64,000 nt of DNA from an uncultured Eubacterium sp. (GTDB lineage: Bacteria > Bacillota > Clostridia > Lachnospirales > Lachnospiraceae). Where the stretch lies: the NCBI GenBank assembly GCA_958446835.1, contig CAUCXT010000011.1, positions 1 through 64,000 of the forward strand, written 5' to 3'. The notes under the pieces are model-generated. The model was given only the letters and a program-made list of their open reading frames with translations. It did not search any database and was not told the origin of the DNA. The translations under genes were made by a program, and so were the position numbers. Positions 8,471-16,638 of this stretch are shown piece by piece (position 1 is the stretch's first letter; every line of letters begins with the position of its first letter).

Positions 8471-8824
8471 CTACATTGCACCGGAACAGACACTCTGAAC
8501 TTCATCATTCCATGGAACCAGTTTTGCAAATTCATCATCCGACATGGACGTTCCCGGAAGCTGTTCCAGCAGATACTTCAGGTATTTATATATATTCAGA
8601 TTATGCTCTTTGTCCATTTCAACCATTGTATAGACCATGGCACTGGCGTCAGCTCCTTTAGGTGTATCGCTGAACAGCCAGTTGCGCCGTCCAACCGTAA
8701 ACGGTCTGATTGCATTTTCGCTGAGGTTATTGGAAAAACTGCACCTTCCATCCTCGAGATAGGTCATGAATTTAGCCTTGTGGTTTTGGGCAGCCTGGAC
8801 AGGTGTCAGACCCCGGTGTCCCAA
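8471..8824 (-). pseudogene. IS66-family transposase, C-terminal fragment
   Basis: The sequence FSNNLSENAIRPFTVGRRNW, followed by LFSDTPKGADASAMVYTMVE and IYKYLKYLLEQLPGTSMSDD, is the conserved C-terminal part of IS66 TnpC transposases. Only about 110 residues remain of a protein that is normally about 500, and no tnpA or tnpB genes flank it. The first ten codons (GHRGLTPVQ) come from a GGGACA-type repeat (8796-8823), not from transposase. The relic abuts the stop codon of the lipoprotein gene that ends at 8825. Confidence 0.8.
8796..8823. repeat. Half copy of the GGGACA/GGGGTCTGA intergenic repeat
   Basis: GGACAGGTGTCAGACCCC followed by GGTGTCCC closely matches one half of the nested inverted repeats at 29001-29060 and 46342-46401. 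It sits exactly at the junction between the IS66 relic and the lipoprotein stop codon, as if it marked a rearrangement or insertion point. Confidence 0.55.
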
Positions 8825-11215
8825 TTATTCCTGCAAATAAATCTCAACTCTGTCATTTATTATTTTGGCAGTGTCTTGTGTACTCTTGTTATTATTACGC
8901 ATACTTGCCAGTTCTTCTAAAATAATACGATTAATCACTCCGTACTGCTGTGGTTCAGGCTCGCAGCCTTCAAGAAATTCTGCCGCCTTGTTGAATAGAG
9001 ACAGAATTTTTTCTTCATTGTATTCACTTGTATTATATAAATTCATGTATATTTTATTTCCCGAATCATCTGTTCTCACAAAATCCTGCACATTCATCTT
9101 TTGTATTCCTATACAGAAATTCATAATGTCAAGCTGAACCTGCTTATCCATAAGCTTCCGAATGTATAATACAACCTTTTCAGGATTTGTGATATTGGCA
9201 TTTATAACCAACATTCCGTTGCCTGCCGGCATAATGTAATTTCCGCTCTTCGCATGATTCGGGAAGCCCATTATTATATAGTCTGTATCAGCCTTTGACA
9301 AATAATTCATCACAATAGGATAATCATTCAGATACGCCCATATAATGTCATTATCATAAGCATCTCCCGCCGGAATATCACTTACATCTTCCCTTGTCAA
9401 TTCAAGAAGCTTTATAAAACGCTCATCATCAAAATGTGCTGTTTTTGTATCCCAGTCAATAATAAATGAATTGTTAAACGCACATTTCGTCAAACTATTA
9501 ATCACAAAATCTGGCTCAAGATAATCCTTATTATTGAAAATATATGGCGAACGAAGTGATGTGTTTAATTTTCCTTCGGACATAAGCTCTACAATCGTAT
9601 CAATCGTCCATTCGCTATCCTCCAATTGTCGTCCTACTGCCATTGACTCCACCCTTATGCCAACAGGCAGTCCATATAATGAATTTCCAACCGTTCCAAG
9701 TTCAAGAACTCCAGGTAAAATATCGGCAAAAAGTGACCTATCCATAAAGCTGTACCAGTCACACAGCATACCCTTTTCAATCAGATTATAATAGTCATCC
9801 ATTGAGACATACATTATCTGAGGACCTTTTTTATTTGACAGCTCAGCCATAATTCTGTCCTTTTCCTCTTGTGAAGAAGCGTCAACATACTTGTATTGAC
9901 AATCCGGGCTGTCCATTGAAGCAATTATCGCCGCCTTTTCACCCTGATTACACGAACCCACAAGGTCTGCTACAATTATATCTTTATCACTTTGCAGCTT
10001 TTGCTCTGACACAGAAACCATATAGTGCTTATAGCCATATCCATCACTCTTTCCTAAGAACACACATACCGGTTTATTTTCCACGAAGATCACACTTGTA
10101 TCATATTGTGCCAGCCCATTTACATCATATTTGAGAATCCACGTTCTTTCACCAGTATCAATATTCCATCTGACAAGCCCATTTCCCGAAATCATATTAG
10201 AGCTGTTCACCTGATAATATATATCGTTGTCCACCATGGCATAAAACTGATTAATGTCACTTGGCGCAGCATTCATTTCTCCTGCTTTTTTCCAGTCTCC
10301 ATCTGAAAGTCCGGCATAAAAAAACTGCATTTTTTCTGTACCTTCATCGTAAATCGGAAGTATCAATTGTGCCTCATCCGTAATTATAGGTTCATAAAAC
10401 ATCTGTTTTCCCTGTACATCACGCTCTAAAATAACATCTCCCTGCTGTGAAAAAATATAGAGCTGCTGATTCTGGTATTGATTTAATACCCACAGTCTGT
10501 CCGTTGACACCGCATGACAGCTTGCATACGGCAGACATGGCAAAACCGTCTGCCCATACTCTTCTAAGCCAAGCTCCTCAAATATACTGAAAAACTCATT
10601 GACCGAATTATTTCCCTTCAAATCTGTAAAAATAATTTTATCCGACTTCTGGCAATACATTTCATCTTCAAGTTCGTACTCAGCCCACCTGAACATGTAG
10701 CTATCATCCGCAAGCACATCTGCACTGACTATGTAGCCTATAGCCCCGCTGACACCAATATCCTTCGGAGTGAATTTTATGCTCTTAACATTGCCGCCGC
10801 AATTACCGCTATCAGTATTTCCTGCATTATCGCCACTAACCGCGCTGTCATTATCATGACTATATACATCCAATAAATATAAGGCATTCTCACCTGTGTC
10901 ATACTCTCTGTTTTCATTACATTTTACCCCCAGAAACCAGGTGTACCTGCCATTTCCATCTGTCTGGATTTCTGCCGCCTCTTCCATATTGTCCGAATCA
11001 ATATAATGCTCCCACCTGCAAAAATCATTCAGATAATACGTTTCCTCAACCTTCAGCTCATCCGAAGCTGTAAACATGCTGGTTTGCCGGTCTGGTTCGG
11101 CAGATTCCCTCTCCTTTTGTTGTTCGGGTGTCTCCCGTTGATTTTTACATCCCATGTTGCAAAGAACTAATATTATAAACAACAAAAATAATATCTTTGT
11201 TTTTTTTATCTTCAT
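8825..11215 (-). CDS. Large lipoprotein with solute-binding-like C-terminal domain
   Basis: About 796 residues from an ATG at 11215 with GGGAGGG about 10 bases upstream. MKIKKTKILFLLFIILVLC is a signal segment leading to NMGC, a plausible lipobox. The N-terminal half is rich in strands with a propeller look. The C-terminal half, from about residue 430, resembles family 1 solute-binding proteins (QIMYVSMDDYYNLIEKGML) and ends in TAKIINDRVEIYLQE, like the paralogue at 2343. It follows the secreted cysteine-rich protein gene (11597-11262) in the operon divergent from peptide gene 2. Ligand unknown; no permease nearby. Confidence 0.78.
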   Translation of the reverse strand: MKIKKTKILFLLFIILVLCNMGCKNQRETPEQQKERESAEPDRQTSMFTASDELKVEETYYLNDFCRWEHYIDSDNMEEAAEIQTDGNGRYTWFLGVKCNENREYDTGENALYLLDVYSHDNDSAVSGDNAGNTDSGNCGGNVKSIKFTPKDIGVSGAIGYIVSADVLADDSYMFRWAEYELEDEMYCQKSDKIIFTDLKGNNSVNEFFSIFEELGLEEYGQTVLPCLPYASCHAVSTDRLWVLNQYQNQQLYIFSQQGDVILERDVQGKQMFYEPIITDEAQLILPIYDEGTEKMQFFYAGLSDGDWKKAGEMNAAPSDINQFYAMVDNDIYYQVNSSNMISGNGLVRWNIDTGERTWILKYDVNGLAQYDTSVIFVENKPVCVFLGKSDGYGYKHYMVSVSEQKLQSDKDIIVADLVGSCNQGEKAAIIASMDSPDCQYKYVDASSQEEKDRIMAELSNKKGPQIMYVSMDDYYNLIEKGMLCDWYSFMDRSLFADILPGVLELGTVGNSLYGLPVGIRVESMAVGRQLEDSEWTIDTIVELMSEGKLNTSLRSPYIFNNKDYLEPDFVINSLTKCAFNNSFIIDWDTKTAHFDDERFIKLLELTREDVSDIPAGDAYDNDIIWAYLNDYPIVMNYLSKADTDYIIMGFPNHAKSGNYIMPAGNGMLVINANITNPEKVVLYIRKLMDKQVQLDIMNFCIGIQKMNVQDFVRTDDSGNKIYMNLYNTSEYNEEKILSLFNKAAEFLEGCEPEPQQYGVINRIILEELASMRNNNKSTQDTAKIINDRVEIYLQE

Positions 11216-11261
11216 TGGAGACACCCTCCCACTTTAATTATAATGTGTAAACTGAATGTAG

Positions 11262-11597
11262 CTATTTAAAATAATCCAGACTTTCGCAATGTTTGCAGGT
11301 ATGCGATTCCCTGTGACGAACTCTTGTGGTTACAATTCCATGTCCGTTAGGACACGTCCATGTGTACTTGTCCTCTGAAATAGTAATATAGCATTTTTCA
11401 TTTTTTAGCACACCATTCTCAGAATATGTTGCCGTGTGCGATTGGTGATTCGTCCATAAATGCTCTCCATTCGATATGAGTGTAGCATCTACTCCATAAA
11501 TTGCGCACATTGAACATTGAGCTGCATAAACCACTGTTCCTGTTGATAACATTGCTACCGACAATAAACTCACAAAAAATAATTTTGTTTTTTTCAT
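11262..11597 (-). CDS. Small secreted cysteine-rich protein
   Basis: 111 residues, with a standard signal peptide (MKKTKLFFVSLLSVAMLSTG) cut near VYAAQ. The mature part carries CSMC, a CPNGHG knuckle and CKHC, so it may bind zinc or form disulfides. GGAGAAGGAGAAAGTAC upstream of the ATG supports the start. I do not recognise a family of known function. It opens the operon with the lipoprotein at 8825 and lies just after copy C of the conserved upstream element. Confidence 0.65.
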   Translation of the reverse strand: MKKTKLFFVSLLSVAMLSTGTVVYAAQCSMCAIYGVDATLISNGEHLWTNHQSHTATYSENGVLKNEKCYITISEDKYTWTCPNGHGIVTTRVRHRESHTCKHCESLDYFK

Positions 11598-11649
11598 GTA
11601 CTTTCTCCTTCTCCATATACATGCCTACCCAATTTTAAATTACCTTACT

Positions 11650-11695
11650 CTTCTCCCCATACTGTGCACACAGTTTACTATAAATTAATAGTATA
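11650..11695 (-). promoter_or_regulatory. Conserved upstream element, copy C
   Basis: The minus-strand reading is TATACTATTAATTTATAGT, AAACTGTGTGCACAG, then TATGGGGAGAAG. ACTAT-TAATTT-ATAGT and CTGTG-TG-CACAG are both short inverted repeats. It lies about 53 bases before the ATG at 11597, with the same relation to the leftward operon and the divergent peptide gene as copy B. Confidence 0.55.
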
Positions 11696-11724
11696 GTTCC
11701 ATAATAATCTCTTCAACAGCTTTA

Positions 11725-11754
11725 ACCATGACAAATGAAGAAACTATATACAAT
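11725..11754 (+). promoter_or_regulatory. Conserved half-palindrome upstream of peptide gene 2
   Basis: ACCATGACAAATGA followed by AGAAACTATATACAAT matches the left arm and centre of the 5282-5331 palindrome, with one substitution and a TA insertion. The right arm is absent. It lies 26 bases before the peptide ATG. A shared regulator site is inferred. Confidence 0.55.
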
Positions 11755-11779
11755 ATTTATTCAAAGGAGATAACACATT

Positions 11780-11932
11780 ATGAATTTCAAAAAAATTTTT
11801 ATAACATTTGCTGCAGGAATTGTTTTAATCAGTAATATTTTAAATCTGACACATATCTTCAATAACGATAACTCCCATGATTACTCTATAAGCGTTTCTT
11901 CGGATGATGAAATTGATGAGCTGTCTAAATAA
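11780..11932 (+). CDS. Putative pro-signalling peptide 2 (50 residues)
   Basis: The ATG at 11780 is preceded by CAAAGGAGATAACACATT, almost identical to the leader of peptide gene 1. The product is MNFKKIFITFAAGIVLIS..., a hydrophobic segment, then the polar tail HDYSISVSSDDEIDELSK. N/HDYS, SDD and the terminal K are shared with peptide 1, while the last third differs, as expected if each peptide matches its own receptor. Its stop is 7 bases from the stop of the convergent regulator. Role inferred. Confidence 0.62.
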   Translation: MNFKKIFITFAAGIVLISNILNLTHIFNNDNSHDYSISVSSDDEIDELSK

Positions 11933-11939
11933 TATTATT

Positions 11940-13736
11940 TTACGCATTTTTATCAAGCCATTTTTTCAGTTTTTCTGCTCTTAAGGTATATCCGTAAAAA
12001 TTACATATTTGGTACGCAGTCCGGCACATTTTTATATCACCTTGCGTGACTGTGCCGGCTTCGCTGTTATTCCATAATATATTATATAAAAATGATGTCA
12101 TCGCATATGCCCTCTCACATTCGATTTCATCGGCAATTCCGTTTACAGATAGCTCGTTGGACTTATCGTATTCTCCCATATTGCCATAAAAGCTTGAACA
12201 GTAGAAGCAAACTACCTCATATTCCTTAGCAAAAAGTCTTTTCAGAAGCTTATTCTGTGTATAATTAGACAGCATTTGTTCATACCTATCAAGCTGCTCA
12301 TAATTTTTTAGTTTATCTGCACACCAGAAATACTTATTTATTATCATAAGCTCTATTGGAAGCATACAATGATATTTGCCTATATCCTCTATGCTAAACG
12401 GCAATAAATTTGCACACTTTAAAGCATCTCTATAATCCATATTTTCAATATTGATTTTACAAAGCAACATCTCATATTCAAGTGCTATGTCATTTAATTC
12501 TATTGACGTATCCAATAGTGTCTTCAGTTTATAGATTATCTTTCTCTTTTCCTCATAATTTCCTTTCAGACTGCCGCACACCAGCTCATCCCACAGCTTA
12601 TAGGCTTCAATATCATCCGCAACAATGACATCGCTTCTTAGAACTCCCTTTAATCCCAGCTTGTCTAATAGTTCCCTTGAAGTATTGTAGCTCGGGGAAA
12701 CCTGACCCTTTATAATTCTCTGCACGTTTCTTACGCTCTGTGTAGTCCCGGCAAGCTCCTCTATCGACATGCCCTGCATACGTCTTCGCTCATCTATAAG
12801 CCTATTCACACATCTAAATTCACAGTCAACATAATACGGATACCATTCAAACAATTCACGCTCATGCCCATTGCTTTTAAACAGAACATCTATACACTCT
12901 AATAGCTCACTATAGTTTACGATATCATAATGGGATTGGTGCTTGTCTTCATTCAGTCTGATAATATCCTTGAGAAGCGGTCTGATATAATGAAGTCTGG
13001 CTGTCTTTCTCAATGTGTCCAACGCAGATATACAATGTCTTAACATTTCGTTTTTTTCCATGGCACCCATATTATCCAATCCGATATCTTCTATAATGCC
13101 GCACACTGTCTTAGGGTAAATGCATACAAGATTCCATTTTTCCACATTACATTTCTCACAATAGCTTAACAACAGCGCATATATGCCGTATGCTGCCTTC
13201 TTTTTCCCATGCACCGCATTGAGATGAGCGATATCAAGCATCATATATGCTTCATATACTGTTATGCACACAAGCTTTTCCAGCTGCATGTATTTCGGCA
13301 TGGTAATGCAGATTGCTGCATCATAAAGTCTCTGTGCATCTCCTGTTTTTCCTCTAAGCTCTGCTATTCTCCCCTTCATAAATAAAATAAACTGATTATT
13401 AAGCGGTATATCCTTATATCTGCTTTCATACCGTACAATTTTCAGCTCCGCGGTGTCAATTCTGCCATCCTTGATATCCTCAAGTATGTACAGTCTATCC
13501 ATCATCTCGTCATAATCATTCTTCACAAGATAGGTTCCACAGCGCCCGGAATTAATCCCAAGTCTCTGGCAGATTGCTCTCAGAACATGCATTCCTCCCG
13601 CATATTCCCCGCTCTCCAGTTTGACATAGACACTTTTACTGCATATTCCGTTGCAGACATCATTTACGGAAAGCCCGCGCCTTGTACGTTCGTTTTCAAT
13701 TATTTTTCCAATATAATTTTCATAAGTATCCAGCAA
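11940..13736 (-). CDS. XRE-type HTH regulator with helical-repeat body, RRNPP-like (copy 2)
   Basis: 598 residues from a TTG at 13736 (LDTYENYIGKIIENERTRRG); GAGGGAG lies about 12 bases upstream, and no ATG is available upstream in frame. The layout is the same as the regulator at 5549: N-terminal XRE HTH (GICSKSVYVKLESGEYAGGM), helical-repeat body, second HTH-like segment (MSIEELAGTTQSVRNVQR) and C-terminal helical repeats (SSFYGNMGEYDKSNEL). The N-terminal and middle segments are nearly identical to copy 1 and the C-terminal third diverges more, which would suit different peptide specificities. It is convergent with peptide gene 2. Confidence 0.7.
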   Translation of the reverse strand: MLDTYENYIGKIIENERTRRGLSVNDVCNGICSKSVYVKLESGEYAGGMHVLRAICQRLGINSGRCGTYLVKNDYDEMMDRLYILEDIKDGRIDTAELKIVRYESRYKDIPLNNQFILFMKGRIAELRGKTGDAQRLYDAAICITMPKYMQLEKLVCITVYEAYMMLDIAHLNAVHGKKKAAYGIYALLLSYCEKCNVEKWNLVCIYPKTVCGIIEDIGLDNMGAMEKNEMLRHCISALDTLRKTARLHYIRPLLKDIIRLNEDKHQSHYDIVNYSELLECIDVLFKSNGHERELFEWYPYYVDCEFRCVNRLIDERRRMQGMSIEELAGTTQSVRNVQRIIKGQVSPSYNTSRELLDKLGLKGVLRSDVIVADDIEAYKLWDELVCGSLKGNYEEKRKIIYKLKTLLDTSIELNDIALEYEMLLCKINIENMDYRDALKCANLLPFSIEDIGKYHCMLPIELMIINKYFWCADKLKNYEQLDRYEQMLSNYTQNKLLKRLFAKEYEVVCFYCSSFYGNMGEYDKSNELSVNGIADEIECERAYAMTSFLYNILWNNSEAGTVTQGDIKMCRTAYQICNFYGYTLRAEKLKKWLDKNA

Positions 13737-13832
13737 GCCGTATCTTCTCCCTCAGATTTATAATCCTGAATAAAATATAGTTATTTTTATAATAACATAT
13801 ATCCGCTTAACATCAAATACTTATTAAGAAAT

Positions 13833-13861
13833 GGACATAATGCATGAAATGCACTACGTCC
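13833..13861 (-). terminator. Hairpin downstream of serA (weak terminator candidate)
   Basis: On the minus strand GGACGTAGTGCA and TGCATTATGTCC pair over 12 bases with two G-U pairs around TTTCA. It lies about 70 bases after the serA stop. No strong T-tract follows, so termination is uncertain. Confidence 0.4.
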
Positions 13862-13931
13862 ACTTTCCATCGGATATTCCAACTATTTTCTTTATTACCG
13901 TGAAATTTGACAGACATCAGTCCCAATGCCG

Positions 13932-15095
13932 TTATGCCAATACTCTTACTTTTATAACTCCATCCATGCTCTTCATCTTACCGATGACATCCTCGGAAGG
14001 AACGCTTGCGATATCGAACATTGTATAAGCGTAGTCTCCCTTGCTCTTGCTTATCATGTTGTCGATATTTATGCCTGCCTCACCTACAATTGTTGTGAAG
14101 CTGCTTATCATCGCCGGCATGTTCTTGTGGTTGATAAGGATTCGCGCCGTGCTCTTGCATACGCCCATATCACATGCAGGATAGTTGACGGAATTCTTGA
14201 TGTTTCCGTTCTCAATATAGTCCATCAGCTCACGAACCGCCATCGCCGCACAGTTATCCTCAGACTCCTCAGTCGAAGCTCCAAGATGAGGGAATGCAAC
14301 CACCTTCGGCTGTCCTGCAAGCTTGGCTGTCGGGAAGTCTGTCACATAGCGTGCAATCTTGCCTGAGGCGATACCTGACAGGATAGCGTCATCATTTACA
14401 AGCAGGTCACGCGCGAAGTTTAGGATGACAACTCCGTCCTTCATCTTCTCGACCGTGAGGCTGTTAATCATGCCCTTCGTATCGTCAAGAAGAGGAACAT
14501 GAACTGTTATGTAATCACACTGCTCGAATATCTCATCCCTCGTCTTTACAAGCTTAACCTCACCGGAAAGATTGAGCGCATGCTCAACTGAGAGGAATGG
14601 GTCACAGCCGTACACCTCCATGCCAAGGGCGATTGCCGCATCCGCCACAAGAACGCCGATGGCACCAAGGCCGATTACTCCAAGCTTCTTGCCCTTAATC
14701 TCATTTCCGGCGAAGGCTGATTTAGCCTTCTCCATTGTCTTTCCTATATTCTCATCCGTCTTGTTATCCTCGACCCACTTCATGCCACCAGCAAGGTCAC
14801 GCGAAGCCATGAAAAGTCCGGCAAGCACAAGCTCCTTAACTCCGTTTGCATTAGCTCCCGGTGTGTTAAAGACAACCACGCCCTTGGCTGCACATTTATC
14901 AAGAGGAATGTTGTTCGTTCCTGCTCCGGCTCTTGCTATGGCAAGAAGTCCCTCCGGAAGCTCCATGTCATGCATTGCCGCGCTTCTTACCAGCGCCGCA
15001 TCCGCCTGTGCAAAATCATCAACTATCTCATACTTATCTGAAAAAAGCTTCATTCCCGCTTTGGAAATCTTGTTAAGACAATTAACCTTTACCAT
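13932..15095 (-). CDS. serA: D-3-phosphoglycerate dehydrogenase
   Basis: 387 residues. It oxidises 3-phosphoglycerate to 3-phosphohydroxypyruvate with NAD, the first step of serine synthesis. Visible features are the Rossmann motif GVIGLGAIGVLVADAA near residue 139, the catalytic arginine in NFARDLLVNDD, the catalytic histidine in FPHLGASTEE, and a C-terminal ACT domain (MPAMISSFTTIVGEAGINID) likely to sense an amino acid. The length fits the short ACT-containing form. The ATG overlaps the serC stop by one base (TAATG), so the two are translationally coupled. Confidence 0.95.
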   Translation of the reverse strand: MVKVNCLNKISKAGMKLFSDKYEIVDDFAQADAALVRSAAMHDMELPEGLLAIARAGAGTNNIPLDKCAAKGVVVFNTPGANANGVKELVLAGLFMASRDLAGGMKWVEDNKTDENIGKTMEKAKSAFAGNEIKGKKLGVIGLGAIGVLVADAAIALGMEVYGCDPFLSVEHALNLSGEVKLVKTRDEIFEQCDYITVHVPLLDDTKGMINSLTVEKMKDGVVILNFARDLLVNDDAILSGIASGKIARYVTDFPTAKLAGQPKVVAFPHLGASTEESEDNCAAMAVRELMDYIENGNIKNSVNYPACDMGVCKSTARILINHKNMPAMISSFTTIVGEAGINIDNMISKSKGDYAYTMFDIASVPSEDVIGKMKSMDGVIKVRVLA

Positions 15096-16177
15096 TACGC
15101 ATTCTCCTCCTCGAACTTTTTCATGAACTCGACAAGCTTCTCAACACCCTCAATAGGCATTGCGTTGTAGATACTTGCTCTCATACCGCCGACAGTTCTG
15201 TGTCCCTTGAGGTTTACAAAGCCCGCTGCCGCAGCCTCCTTGACGAACTTGGCATCAAGCTCCTCATTTCCCGTAACAAAAGGTACATTCATAAGAGAAC
15301 GGTCCTTTGGCACTACTGTTCCCTTAAAAAGCTTGCTCTGATCAAGGAAATCATAGAGAATCTTAGCCTTCTTCTCATTGCGCTCCTTCATTGCAGCTAA
15401 GCCGCCCTGCTTTTTTAACCACTTAAATACCTTTCCGCAGATGTAGATTCCGTAAGCAGGAGGTGTGTTGTAGAGCGAACCGTTGTCCGCATGTATCTTA
15501 TATCTTAACATTGTAGGTGTACCCGGAAGCACATCCTCTGTTATAAGGTCCTCTCTTATAATGACAATTACAACTCCGGCAGGTCCGATATTCTTCTGAA
15601 CTCCGCCGTAGATAACGCCGTACTTTGTGACATCCACAGGCTCAGATAAGAAGCATGAGGAGACATCGGCTACAAGTGTGTGTCCCTTGGTGTTCGGAAG
15701 CTCCTTGAACTTGGTTCCGTAAATCGTGTTGTTCTCACAGATATATACATAGTCGGCATCCTCAGGAATATCAAGGTCTGAGCAGTCCGGTATGTAGGAG
15801 AAGGTCTTATCTGCCGATGAAGCCACCTCTACAGCTTCACCGTAGAGCTTCGCCTCCTGGTATGCCTTCTTAGCCCACTGTCCTGTCACAATGTAAGCTG
15901 CCTTCTTATTTTTCATAAGATTCATAGGAATCATGGCGAACTGCTGTGAAGCACCGCCCTGTAAAAACAGTACCTTATAATTGTCCGGAATATTCATAAG
16001 CTCCCTGATATCTGCTTCTGCTTCCTTAATAATAGTCTCATAAGCCTTAGATCGGTGACTCATCTCCATAACGGACATTCCCGTTCCCTTGTAGTCAAGC
16101 ATCTCATCAGCGGCTTCTCTCAAGACCTCTTCCGGTAATACGGCAGGGCCGGCAGAAAAATTATAAACTCTTCCCAT
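15095..16177 (-). CDS. serC: Phosphoserine aminotransferase
   Basis: 360 residues from the ATG at 16177. AGGAGG lies 7 bases upstream and the protein begins MGRVYNFSAGPAVLPEEVL, the family's usual start; an in-frame ATG at 16225 lacks a good ribosome binding site. It converts 3-phosphohydroxypyruvate and glutamate to phosphoserine with PLP. The PLP lysine lies in YGGVQKNIGPAGV and the substrate-binding arginines in the C-terminal KGHRTVGGMRAS. First gene of the serC-serA operon. No serB follows here; a phosphatase of the SerB-like HAD class is encoded at 40999. Confidence 0.95.
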   Translation of the reverse strand: MGRVYNFSAGPAVLPEEVLREAADEMLDYKGTGMSVMEMSHRSKAYETIIKEAEADIRELMNIPDNYKVLFLQGGASQQFAMIPMNLMKNKKAAYIVTGQWAKKAYQEAKLYGEAVEVASSADKTFSYIPDCSDLDIPEDADYVYICENNTIYGTKFKELPNTKGHTLVADVSSCFLSEPVDVTKYGVIYGGVQKNIGPAGVVIVIIREDLITEDVLPGTPTMLRYKIHADNGSLYNTPPAYGIYICGKVFKWLKKQGGLAAMKERNEKKAKILYDFLDQSKLFKGTVVPKDRSLMNVPFVTGNEELDAKFVKEAAAAGFVNLKGHRTVGGMRASIYNAMPIEGVEKLVEFMKKFEEENA

Positions 16178-16485
16178 ATCATTGCCTCCTATAGTCACCT
16201 TATATGGCGCATTGTATTTTTTCATCCTGTTTATATGACACTCATCACTCCGGCTGTAACATACCGGTTATGAAATCTGTATGTTTAACATTAAAACAAT
16301 ATGTCAGCTTATTGCCATGAATCAAATATTTAACAGCTAAATTGTCACAACACTTCGTGGAACATAATGTATAATGATAAAATATTCACAAGATGTTAAA
16401 GTGAATTCTAACTCATTCATATCAATAAGTCAATACTTTAATGTGGTAAAAAGCAAGCGCATGAAACTAATTTACTATTTTTTAT

Positions 16486-16518
16486 GACTGCCGCCACAAC
16501 TGGCATGGTCTTTTTTTT
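16486..16518 (+). terminator. Intrinsic terminator in the pdxY leader
   Basis: GACTGCC pairs with GGCA-TG-GTC around an A/C-rich loop and is followed by eight T residues (16511-16518). No plus-strand gene lies upstream, so a terminator here suggests an attenuated leader for the pyridoxamine kinase operon. A short unannotated RNA ending here is the alternative. Confidence 0.5.
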
Positions 16519-16575
16519 CAAAACTGGCTGTTTCAAGCAGCCACCTACAATGCTATTGTATATTGAAGCGCTGAA

Positions 16576-16614
16576 GTATCACGATACAAAAGCAATATAT
16601 TTTAATTTGTATCG
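16576..16614 (+). promoter_or_regulatory. GTATC/GATAC operator-like repeats before pdxY
   Basis: GTATC-AC-GATAC (16576-16587) overlaps a perfect 9-bp inverted repeat, CGATACAAA (16582-16590) and TTTGTATCG (16606-16614), whose spacer ATATATTTTAA is AT-rich. It ends 24 bases before the ATG. A dimeric repressor or activator of vitamin B6 salvage could bind here. No regulator is encoded beside it. Confidence 0.5.
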
Positions 16615-16638
16615 AAAATAAATAATAAGGAATTCATC

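Larger units (their letters stand above)
16178..16638. other. Divergent intergenic region between serC and pdxY
   Basis: This 460 bp stretch carries the leftward serC promoter and the leader of the rightward pyridoxamine kinase gene. It contains a plus-strand terminator at 16486-16518, a second hairpin (TGGCTG-tttcaag-CAGCCA at 16525-16543) and GTATC/GATAC repeats at 16576-16614. I see no gene in it. Confidence 0.6.
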
